Positions 55,162-64,000 of a stretch of 64,000 nt of DNA are shown piece by piece. The stretch covers positions 29,774,293 through 29,838,292 of the forward strand of contig NC_056047.1 in NCBI RefSeq assembly GCF_004379255.2, read 5' to 3'. The notes beneath the pieces were generated by a model that saw nothing but the letters and a program-made list of their open reading frames with translations, was not told the origin of the DNA and ran no database searches. The stretch's first letter is position 1. Every line of letters starts with the position of its first letter. The translations under genes and the position numbers were made by a program. The DNA comes from Salvia splendens. Lineage: Eukaryota > Streptophyta > Magnoliopsida > Lamiales > Lamiaceae.

Positions 55162-56906
55162 CAGTCTTTGGCTCTGATTATTTGGATTTAAATTTCGCGA
55201 AATTCATGTATGCATGTGTTATTTGATTACGAAGCATGTTCTTGTTGGTTTTTGTTTAATTTTTATGCATGTTGAACGAGAACTGCCGAATCAAACAACT
55301 TGAATTTTTCGATCACACAAGACGTGCGATTCGTTGGGGCTCGCGCCGAGACGGATCACACCACGCGCGATCGGGATTAGGGTTGTCGATTGAGTGGGAG
55401 CCAAGGGTGCACGATCACGGGGTGACGCGCAGACGAGCAAGGGCTCGTACGCGTCGCCGACCGAGACCGAACCCTAGGCGGCGCTCGCACCAAGGTCGAC
55501 ACCGAGGCTGGCGCTGTGCGGCGGTTCAACCGTGAACACGCCTAGACACCGAGACGCCGAGAGCCCAAACCCTAGGCGGAAGGACCGAGACGAAGCTCCG
55601 AACCACTGGGCGAGACGTGTACGCCTAGTCGCGCAACGTGTGCCGCCGTGCGCCCGCTTGGCCGAGACGCTCACGACACCAGACGGCGCGGCTGGCCGAG
55701 AAGCTGCCTCGGGCGACGTGCCACCCGACGCATTTGCATAGACCGAAAGCAGCAGCGCCGTGTGCGCAAGCCGCTGGCCGAGACATGGTCATCATCGATG
55801 CGTCGTGGTCCGATGACGAACTCGTCGGATCTTCATTGTTCATCGTACGTGCAAACCTCGTGCGATGAAAGATTATTTTAATGATTATTTAATTTTTAAT
55901 TAAAAGAAATCATTAAAATATTATTATTTAATGGTAATAAAATCTTTTGGGAAGATTTCCCTAGATTTTAGGACTATTTTTATTATTATATATATCTATG
56001 GAAATAAATAATATATTTTATTCCTAGATGATAATTTATATATCTACAATCATAAACATGATAGATATGTATGAAATCATTAAGTAATAAAACTTCTCTT
56101 CCTAATCTTGAACATGGAAATAATTTGAATTTAATTTTTCATGTCTTAATGAGAATTAAATAACCTAATTATTTTAGATATATCTTATAGTAGACATGAA
56201 TAAGAATTAGATTCTAGAACATTATTTTCCTAAAGGAAGATACTAATTATGAATAAAAGATTTAATTATCCAGCATATTAAATACCAACAGAATTTAATC
56301 AAGCCTTAATCTGCCTCAAGTCTAAGGATAATTAAATAAAAATCATAACCAAAATATCTAAGCTATAATTACGAACTCAACGTTTGTATATGGTCTCCAT
56401 CAATTGGTCTGCAATTTATGAAGTTTTTTTCTAATATTATCGCCACCTGCTCTGTGGGGGCAATAATCCTAAAAAATAGCGACTTCATGAGGGCGGACTT
56501 CACAAATATGAATAGTATAAACTAGAGTGTGGTTTCCAATATTATCGCCACCTGCTCTGTGGGGACAATAATCCAAAGAAACTACGAGATTCAGAAGTTC
56601 ACACAGGATTTATGGGATAGCTTGATCTTGTTAGCAACACATGAGCATTGTTATGGGAGTGTGTTGTAGGAATGAGACTTTGTAATGCTAAATTCGGTGG
56701 TCTTGCTTAGGCAACATTAGGCGGCCATGCCACTCTGTGGTCTCTGGACTATTCGTCGGTGTTGTGACCAGTAAAATTGTAAGATTTCTATGCGTATTGA
56801 CTTCCTCTGGAGGGTACAAAATTTTAATTTTACAGTTGTAAGATTTTGAAAAGTTTATGACAAATGGTAAAATACTCTGTTTTGCAGTGTAAATTAAATC
56901 GTCAAT
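55162..56906 (+). other. Long GC-rich leader of Copia-3
   Basis: 55300-55800 is strongly GC- and CpG-rich with repeated CGAGAC and CGCCGAGAC-like words, then the sequence becomes AT-rich. ATTATCGCCACCTGCTCTGTG occurs twice, at about 56436 and 56542. Several frames of 66-88 codons in the GC-rich part have Arg/Pro-rich, low-information translations and I do not accept them as genes. It probably acts as untranslated leader and packaging region. Confidence 0.65.
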
Positions 56907-57640
56907 ATGTCGTTCAATCCCCTTTCTGCAATTTTTAAAGAAAACAAACTCGAGGGCCAAAATTACATAGAATGGAAGCAAAACTTGGATATCGTTCTTA
57001 CAGCAGAAGAGTACAACTTTGTACACACAACCCCGCGACCTCCAGTGCCGCTGGCCAACGCAGCGGCATGAGTCAGAGATGCACACAGACGGTGGCATAC
57101 GGCGAATTAGATGGCTAAGTGCTATATGTTGGCATCTATGTCATCAGTGCTCAAGCATCAGCATTCAGCCATGGAAACAGCCGCCGAGATCATGCTGAAT
57201 CTCAAGGATCTTTTTTTGTACTCAGAATCGAACGACAAAGTCTCAAGCCTTTTGGAGTATCATGTCGAAGACGATGAAGTAAGGCTCGTCTATGAGGGAC
57301 CATGTCCTCGAGATGATGGGTCACCTCAACCAGATTGAGGTCTTGGGAGGGACAATCGATCCCGAGTCTCAGGTGACTATTATCCTTCAAAGTCTTCCCC
57401 CTAGCTTCTAATAGTTCAAGCTCAATTTCGAGATGAACAAAAGGAACTACACCGTGGCAGAGCTGTTGACTGAACTTCAGTCGGCAGAGGACCTTATGGT
57501 CCAAGCTAAGGCGGCCATGATGACTTTGGCGCCTCGTTCCTCTGGCTTCAAGCCTAGCAAAGGAAAAAGGCAGACATCGAACTCAGAATCGGGCAAAGTG
57601 GCTAAGGGAAAGAAGAAAAAGAGGGCAAACAAGAAGCCCA
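56907..57640 (+). pseudogene. gag: Copia-3 Gag, broken
   Basis: ATG 56907 opens MSFNPLSAIFKENKLEGQNY, the usual Copia Gag start, with IEWKQNLDIVLTAEEYNFVH following. TGA after the NAAA word and TAG before MAKCYMLASMSSVLKH interrupt the frame, and frameshifts follow at about 57240 and 57330. The frame resumes with NYTVAELLTELQSAEDLMVQ and a Lys-rich KGKKKKRANKKPT at 57600-57640, just upstream of where the zinc knuckle should lie. After that the sequence is unrelated. The missing nucleocapsid is exactly the part with which Copia-2 begins. Confidence 0.88.
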
Positions 57641-57690
57641 CTGATGATCTGCAGGTTCTCGGTGTTGTGTTAAGCAAGGGTGTATCCACC

Positions 57691-59117
57691 TGATCAGGAT
57701 AGAAATCCCTGCCAACCTGAACCTGGCATCAATAAATTCCCCAACCCACTTCTACTGGTTAGTACAGTGGAGGTAAGGGCCGAATCCCACAGAGATGGAC
57801 GCGCTTTGGTAATTGTGGTGATAATCTGGAGGGGTTTGGTTAGCTACCACGCTTGGGTTGACATTCTACCTAGACATGAATTAAAGGTGGTACTCTACTG
57901 ACTTGGTGGCTTGAAAGTGATTGACATGTAGCTGTGTACGTGAGAGTGGGGACACAATGTTCAGGGACATGTGGAAAGTAGTTAATTACTATAAAAGGCT
58001 AAACAGAATATCAGAGAAAATGTGGTGGTTTGGTGGCTGCACTGTCAGGTCTGTAGGGTACCAGCACGAAAAGTAAAGGACAAAAGTAAAAAGTAACTAA
58101 AAAGCAAAAGTGGTCCCAAACTTAGATGTGGATGTTGTCTTCTTCAACAAGTATGCACAAAATCAAACAAACTCAGATTCCATGGGTGACACTTACAGAT
58201 TAACAACTTCACAATTCAGATCCACAAATTAACACTTTAAAATTCGAAGATTAATCTAGTGAAATCAAGAATTACACTTACTGGGCGACATGCAAGGTGA
58301 CAGAATTCACGTAAACTCGGATTTCGCACTTAATCACTTCGGAAACTAAATCTAAACAACAAACTTAACTAACAATCTTAGATCGAGCTACTCCAAATGA
58401 AATTATGCTTTCAACACTTAGAAATTATCACGACAACTAGATCTAAGCTGCCTAGGCAGAATGAAACAAATTCAAACCGAAAGAGATGCATAAAAGCAAC
58501 TTCATTGCATAAAACGTTTGGATCCCATTAAAACACTTCAAAAGATAACAAGTACTGAATATGCAACAGATCCAACGAAAGGAAAACAAGTAAAGATTAA
58601 CTAGGAAAGCGAATAAAGATTGTTTTGCCACTTTGGGCGATGAAACTGCTATGACTACGAAATGAACTGGCTGGAACGATGGAATGCGATTCTCCGGTGG
58701 ACTTATGGAACTTCAGGTGACCATGGCTGTGGTAAGGGACGAGAAGAATTTGGACGATGCTGAAGGAATTTATCTACCGAGAGAGAAAATTCTAAGTAAG
58801 TGTGAATGTCCATATTTTTCTCTCCAAGTGGCTTCCTTTTGCCCTTGTTTGTGGGTAGACTCTCTACGTGAAATGACTTTGTTGCCCTTGTTTGTGGTTG
58901 ATCCTTCACAGCAATCCTTCCTGTCTATCTCGAGCATTTTTGGTATGCATCCTGGTTAGTATTGCACCTTTCTGGCACTCTTTTCACCTGAGTTATCCGA
59001 ACCCTTTCGTACTGACTGGTACCCTTTTCCTGCACACTTTAGCAACTATTTTGCATATATAATCCAATTAAGCACGTTATACTGACCAGTAACCGAGGCC
59101 TAGAATGCGACTTATCA
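57691..59117 (-). repeat. Athila/Tat-like Gypsy LTR, minus strand
   Basis: On the minus strand it begins TGATAAGTCGCATTCTAGGC and ends ATCCTGATCA. To its right is the reverse complement of an AAGTGTGAGCAGTT tract and a TTGAGGACAAGCATG motif, the same order as before Athila LTR 2. The part 57691-58645 matches the fragment inside Copia-2. The 91-codon frame at 58684-58959 has no recognisable content. Confidence 0.83.
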
Positions 59118-59747
59118 AACTGCTCACACTTACCACATGCTTGTCCTCAAGCGTGAAGAACAAACAAAAAGAAATAAGTCAAATTCTAGTCTGGTTATAC
59201 CCCTGACCGACCCTATCCTAAACTAGAATCTAAACTTTAACGCAAAAAAAACACATAAACGACGGACAAACACATATAAACAGACACACAAGTACTTAAA
59301 CACATTGAGTGGGCTATATTTTCAACCATCCCTCCCCTTGGGATCAGGTGCAATCCGGCCTTAGACAGCCTTGAACTTCTGCCGCCCCTCTTTTTCCTTC
59401 CCAATCAATATATCTGCTCGTCAAGATCACCCAAACTCTCGGCCAAACACCAGATTCGCTCAGTCACTCATTCCTCACCGGGGATATTATGACTGTTTTC
59501 TCTCAAAAATGCTGAACCACAGATGCTTCGGACTCAGATCTCACGTGCGGCTCCTGAAGGGCTTTAAGGTTTGTAATGGGGCTATTTGTTTGTAATTTTG
59601 GGGTGGATGTTCCTAAGGCTCTATGGTTCAAAAACTACTACTTTATTTTGATGTGGGGGAACTGTGTTCATTTGGGCTCTTGGCTGTTGCTTCTCTTCGA
59701 CTGGGCGTTTCCTGATATTGACCTCCAACTGGTCAGTAGCTTCCTTG
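59118..59747 (-). other. 3' untranslated internal region of the minus-strand Gypsy element
   Basis: No gene. On the minus strand GGTGAGGAATGAGTGACTGA and ATCTTGACGAGCAG resemble the Athila 3' region at 28487-28550. It supplies only the end of that element; its coding region is not in the window, having been replaced by plus-strand pol to the right. Confidence 0.6.
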
Positions 59748-60783
59748 TGGCTTCGCAGATAGAATCAAGGGGAAATCGCGATCAACCTCCGCGACAACAA
59801 CAACCTTACCACCCAAGACTTCCTTCTCAGGCTAGAGCATATGCCTTGAGTCGGAAACAACCTAAGATTGAACAGGGGAGTCACGAAAACGGAAACCAGG
59901 CAGGTATGGGAAAAATCCTCGACACTCCTATTTTTGTGTTGTTTGATACGGGCGCATCACATTCATTCATATCTGACTTGTGTGTGGATACTTTGAGCTT
60001 GTCTGTTAACAAATCTGAACATAAGATGGTAGTGTCTTCACCAGTGGGTGGGACAATAGAAATCTCTCGAACATGCCCGGACGTAGAAATTGTTATGGGT
60101 GGCCTTAAGATAGTCGCTCACGATCTGCAAGTTATAGCGATCGGAGACATCGACGTAATTTTAGGAATGGATTGGTTGACCTCGAATTTTATGACGATTC
60201 GTTGTAAGAGAGACAAATATCTCTACAAGCCCTGGGGGAGGAACCCACCATATACTATGGAATCTTGATGAACCGGTAAACCTCTATCATCTCCGCACTT
60301 CAAGCTAGTACGAAGGTGAGAAAAGGGCGTCCTGCTTTTCTTTACTATCTACAAGGAGAGGAGAAAGGAGAAAGAAAAATGGAAGATGTTGTCGTCGTAC
60401 GAGAGTTTAGAAAAAACATTTTTCCCAAAGCTTTGCCTGGACCACCGCCAGATCGACAATTGGAGTTCACAATCGACCTAGGGCCAGGGTCGGCGCCTGT
60501 GTCCAAGGCACCCTACCGAATGGCGCCTAAGGAGTTAGAGGAACTCAAGATACATCTTCAAGAGCTTATGGACCTGGGTTTCATTAGACCCAGTGTTTCA
60601 CCGTGGGGCGCGCCCGTGCTTTTTGTGAAAAAGAAGGATGGATCGATGAGAATGTGTATCGATTATAGGGAGCTGAACAATATGACTCTCAAGAACAAAT
60701 ATCCACTACCAAGGATAGATGATCTATTCGATCAACTTCGAGGGGCCAATGTGTTCTCAAAGATGGACTTAAGGTCCGGATAA
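59748..60783 (+). pseudogene. Chromovirus-like protease and start of reverse transcriptase
   Basis: The segment begins mid-gag or linker (NRDQPPRQQQPYHPRLPSQA). Protease shows TPIFVLFDTGASHSFISDLC at about 59930, with ILGMDWLTSNFMTIRC near 60160, the retropepsin fold of plant chromoviruses. The frame stops at 60266 and shifts. RT starts in another frame: [80 protein letters not shown]. It ends at FSKMDLRSG, where minus-strand LTR sequence begins. The RT catalytic YVDD box and RNase H are missing. Confidence 0.87.
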
Positions 60784-63580
60784 ATAGAGAGTTGGGACAT
60801 TCCTTGGTTAGCAATTTTCGGCCCCTCCACTAAATTTTGGAGGATATTTTATTTGTTTCCTAATTTGTGGAATCCCTTTTTATTCAAATAAATTCCTATG
60901 TCTAATTAATTGGGGATGTGAATATTTTTCTCCTACTTTTCTTCCATATCACACGCCCCCTATGCAATATTTTCCTACCATTATTTTCATACTTGGAGAT
61001 TTAATTTATTTTGTTCCCTTGTTTATGAAATATTCACTTTTATTTCCTAAGTTGTGAATATATTCTCTCCAAGTAAATACCAAATAAATTCTTTGCTATT
61101 CCTACATGGAATTTTCAAAAATTTCCTCCCCTTCCCACATGCTTATTTTATTCTTTTAATTGTGAGATTTATTTAATTGTATTTTTCCCCACAATTAATT
61201 AATTAATTGATTTTAAACCTAACCCTAATCCTATAAAACACCTAAACTAAACCCTAGCCCCCTTTCTCCCTCAATTTTCGTGCCTCCCTCCTCCCTCTCC
61301 ACATTCTCTCCAAAAAACTTCTTCCACCATTGTTTCTTGCATCCATTGAAGTTTATTTTCAAGAATCTCCGACGAATCACCTCGTTTCTTGGTTCTACCG
61401 ATTCGTTTTGTCAAAGAAGGTATATTGGCTTCACTTTTCCTCATTCTTTTCATTTGAACCATGTTCTTGAATCCTACATGCATGTAGTGGGTGTAGGAAT
61501 CGTAGATCGCAAGTTTAATCGGGGGAAAAGTGAGTTTGCTTGAAAACTTTGATAAATATGCGTTTTCAATTGATTTGTGTGAAGTTTGATTTGAATCTTT
61601 GGTGAATGATGTAAGTTTATGTGCAAACATGTTTAAGAGAGTCTTATCAAGCATGATTGTGTGTTATAAGCATGAGAATTGGTGTTTGGATGATTGAGAA
61701 GGAAACCCTAATTTAGAAATTGTGTATCTGTTATCTGTGATATTCGACCAGTAGCTTCTAATGAGTAATTGACCTACCAAACGGCCGAAGTTTGATATGA
61801 AAATTTTACTGAGTAAACTTCAAGGTGTTACCTGTGTCTCGTGTGAATTGTAGCCCTTTTTATCGAAAAATAAATTTTTAATAAATATTTGAAGTTGACT
61901 GCGCAAATCTGTCAGAAACTCGTGTTCTCGCCATGAATGTTTCGTTTTCTGTTTGACTGACCAAATGACCTCCGATTGATGTGATACTTGAACTAGATTA
62001 AAATTTGAAGTGTCTTCTGAGTCGTGTTAAATTTTCAGCCTTTTTGGGCATTGGATGAATTTATGGTAAATTTTTCAAATGAACTGCGCAGTGCTGTCAG
62101 AGATTGTATGTTCCGACCAGAGAGTTTAATATGTAATATGACTGACTAAATGACGTGATTTCGGTGTGAAAATTTTCATGTATTGTGATCCAAAATTTAG
62201 CTTCATATGAGGTCGGGTGAATTTATAGTAATTTTTACAAAACGGTCGCGCAGTTCTGCCAGTTTTCTGCCTTGTTAAAATGACACCTAGTTTCAAGTTT
62301 AAAAGTATTATATGATGCATGTATGTCCAATGAACGTGTTTAAATGTTAAAATCACTTGTGATAAGTTGGAATGTGTTACGTGTGTCTTTACACCTTTGT
62401 GACGTATGTTGGGTTGGGGAATTTGAGAAAAACGATGAGAGAGAAAATGATAGGGCATGCATAGTAAAATGTTGTTGTGGAAGGCTGACTTGTGTTGTCG
62501 TTGACAAGGGTGTTGTGTACTCGTGAACTCGAGGATCGAGAGTTGCTATAACTTGGGTTGTGAATTTGCTAAGCGATCGAGGTGGGCTTTCTTTTCAAAC
62601 CTCTTTATTTTTCCGAAAATATGATGTGGTGTTATAAGGGTGGTTTAAAGTGTTATGTCATGCCGTGATTGTTTTGATGTTGAGATTTTTTCCTGATGCC
62701 TAGTTCGTTTGAGCTTGCTCCGTTAGGCTATAGGGCTATGTTGAGATTGTGCTTGATGCCTAGTTTGTGAGTTCACTCCATTAGGCTATAGGACTATGAT
62801 AAACGAATTCGGGTCTGAGTAGGGCCGCAAACCCTGTGTACACAGAGGGGATCGTGAGCCGTCCTTGCTAGTCGGCCGGTCTCGTGGGCGAATAGTGTCG
62901 CCACACTTTCGTCGCACTATGGTAAGAGGATGTGATTGATTGATTGATGTGGAAAATGGGGAGATAAATTATCTGGCCAGACTTGGATTTTTGTGTTCTC
63001 GTGATATTTCTTACTATATAAAACTCGAGATCACTGGTATGGATGACATAGCTTATTAAAATGTTTTCGGCATGAGCCCATTGAGTACATGAAGTACTCA
63101 GCCCTGCATATTATTTTCTTATGTGCAGGTTGAGCAGGATGTTGCGGAGGATGTTGAGCTAGCCTTAGGATGCATCGTGTCTTCATACATAGGCGTGATC
63201 CTTGACTCTCCCTTTGAACCTTATTTCCGCTGCTAGGTTTTTGAATCATGTTTCAATACTTAAATCTTTTCATACTATGATGAGCATGTTTTGGTCACGT
63301 TAGGTTTTAAATGTCTATTTACATTATTGTCTGAAAATGATGTCTTTCACGTGAGTTAGACTACATGTTTTTCTTAGAAGTTGATTGGGTCTTAAATAAC
63401 TATTTTTCTCCGCTGCTTCTTTTAAAAATGTTTATCATATGTTGTTTTATTTAATTGCAAAGTTATAATTTTAAGTTTCTTTAAAACAAAAAGAAAATTT
63501 TTTTCCTTCAAGTTAATTAAGTTTTCAATAGAAATCTGACCGCCGCGTTTGTAGTAACCCTACTATGGGCGGTCGTGACA
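60784..63580 (-). repeat. Gypsy LTR, minus strand, relative of the 2.9-kb solo LTR
   Basis: The reverse complement begins TGTCACGACCGCCCATAGTA at 63580 and follows the solo LTR of 50983-53884, for example GCAGGGCTGAGTACTT, CAATGGGCTCATGCCGAAA and GTGTTCTCGCCA-type blocks, with clear divergence. Its far end is truncated at 60784. RT is cut on the left and integrase resumes on the right with about 1.3 kb of pol missing, so a deletion accompanied or followed insertion. Confidence 0.85.
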
Positions 63581-64000
63581 AAGATGTATCAAGACTTGAA
63601 GAAGTCCTTTTGGTGGAATGGTATGAAGAGGGATATAGCGGCATTTGTGGAGCGCTGCTTAGCCTGCCAATAGGTTAAGGCTCTACATCAACGACCGTAC
63701 GGAAAGTTGCAACCCCTAGAGATTCCCGAGTGGAAATGGGAGCACATCGCCATGGATTTTGTGACAGCATTGCCAAAGACGCAAAAAGGGAATATTGCAA
63801 TATGGGTAATTATAGACCGACTCACCAAGAGAGCACACTTCATACGGATCCCCATAACCTATGGATCAAACAAGCTACCTCAAGTGTATATAAAGGAAAT
63901 AGTGCGACTGCATGGAGTCCCCGTGACGATCACGTCTGACCGTGACCCGAAATTCACATCAAGATTTTGGATCAGCCTACAACGTGAGCTAGGCACTCGA
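63581..64000 (+). pseudogene. Chromovirus-like integrase, partial, runs off window
   Basis: The frame from 63581 reads [20 protein letters not shown] and the zinc-finger cysteines RCLACQ, then TAG at 63671 (CAG in related elements). It continues with [20 protein letters not shown] holding the first catalytic Asp, [15 protein letters not shown], and [20 protein letters not shown] holding the second. The catalytic Glu lies beyond the window. It is the same strand and lineage as the protease/RT segment at 59748-60783, so the two are halves of one element. Confidence 0.88.

Larger units (their letters stand above)
50848..57640 (+). mobile_element. Copia element (Copia-3), plus strand, ends inside gag
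   Basis: It is the same family as Copia-2. It has a 5' LTR (50848-55147, with a nested 2.9-kb LTR), a methionine-tRNA primer site at 55150, a long GC-rich leader and a decayed gag that ends at about 57640, just before the zinc knuckle. Pol and the 3' LTR are absent. Confidence 0.87.

Noticed and set aside
55269..55881. Several overlapping frames of 66-88 codons in the GC-rich Copia-3 leader
   Set aside because: Composition-driven Arg/Ala/Pro-rich translations in all frames, located in an untranslated leader between the primer site and gag.
50760..57640. Self-integration of one Copia cDNA as a firm explanation for the opposed pair
   Set aside because: Self-integration should leave a 5-bp overlap; here the gag sides overlap by about 18 bp with mismatches, so I keep it only as a hypothesis.
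58684..58959. A 91-codon frame in the minus-strand Gypsy LTR
   Set aside because: It lies inside an LTR with no recognisable protein features.
1..64000. tRNA and rRNA genes
   Set aside because: The only tRNA-like words are primer binding sites (TGGTATCAGAGC, TGGCGCCGTTGCCGGGGA); I saw no cloverleaf or rRNA core sequence.

Overview
This window is nuclear DNA from a flowering plant, most likely a eudicot. The evidence is plant-type Copia, Athila-like Ty3/Gypsy and chromovirus-like LTR retrotransposons, a plant DD39D mariner, a PIF/Harbinger element and a Mutator-like element. The background is AT-rich with GC-rich element islands. I cannot name the species from sequence alone. I found no convincing intact host gene, no rRNA or tRNA gene and no CRISPR array. 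It is a transposon graveyard with several layers of nesting.

Layout. 1-4475 is AT-rich unassigned DNA with local tandem repeats and a dense TACATTA-motif array. 4485-5438 is a Pack-MULE (9-bp target duplication, roughly 190-bp inverted repeats) that carries a piece of a glycine-rich RNA-binding protein gene. 5926-13240 is a Copia element with two LTRs about 1% diverged and a 5-bp target duplication; its gag is open but pol has five in-frame stops. 14073-34011 is one PIF/Harbinger transposon (TAA target duplication) whose transposase gene was split by an Athila-type element. That element is arranged LTR-internal-LTR-internal(truncated), lacks its last LTR, and its first copy is itself split by a solo Copia LTR (20576-22098).

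34012-39408 holds non-coding DNA, a 199-bp Stowaway-like MITE and a 3.7-kb mariner-like element. The mariner has an intron-containing DD39D transposase pseudogene, four 69-bp repeats and an unexplained antisense repeat-rich reading frame. 39965-42826 is a Gypsy remnant of LTR, gag fragment and truncated LTR. 43500-44961 is a truncated Gypsy LTR swollen by five 193-bp repeats.

44962-57640 is a pile of same-family Copia sequences: an LTR fragment and a nearly whole minus-strand element (45449-50847) abutting a plus-strand element (50848-57640). A 2.9-kb solo Gypsy LTR sits inside the plus-strand element's 5' LTR. 57691-59747 is a minus-strand Athila-like LTR with its 3' untranslated region. 59748-64000 is a plus-strand chromovirus-like pol interrupted by a minus-strand copy of the same 2.9-kb LTR family, and it runs off the window.

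The genes do not form operons or a shared pathway. They are the gag, protease, reverse transcriptase, RNase H and integrase modules of retroelements, plus two DNA-transposon transposases. Nearly all are broken by stops or frameshifts, and many of the stops fit C-to-T decay of methylated cytosines. The points most worth a second look are the nested Harbinger/Athila junction, a frameshift and stop shared by both Athila copies, the mariner's antisense reading frame, the Pack-MULE capture, and the opposed Copia pair meeting at the same gag site.
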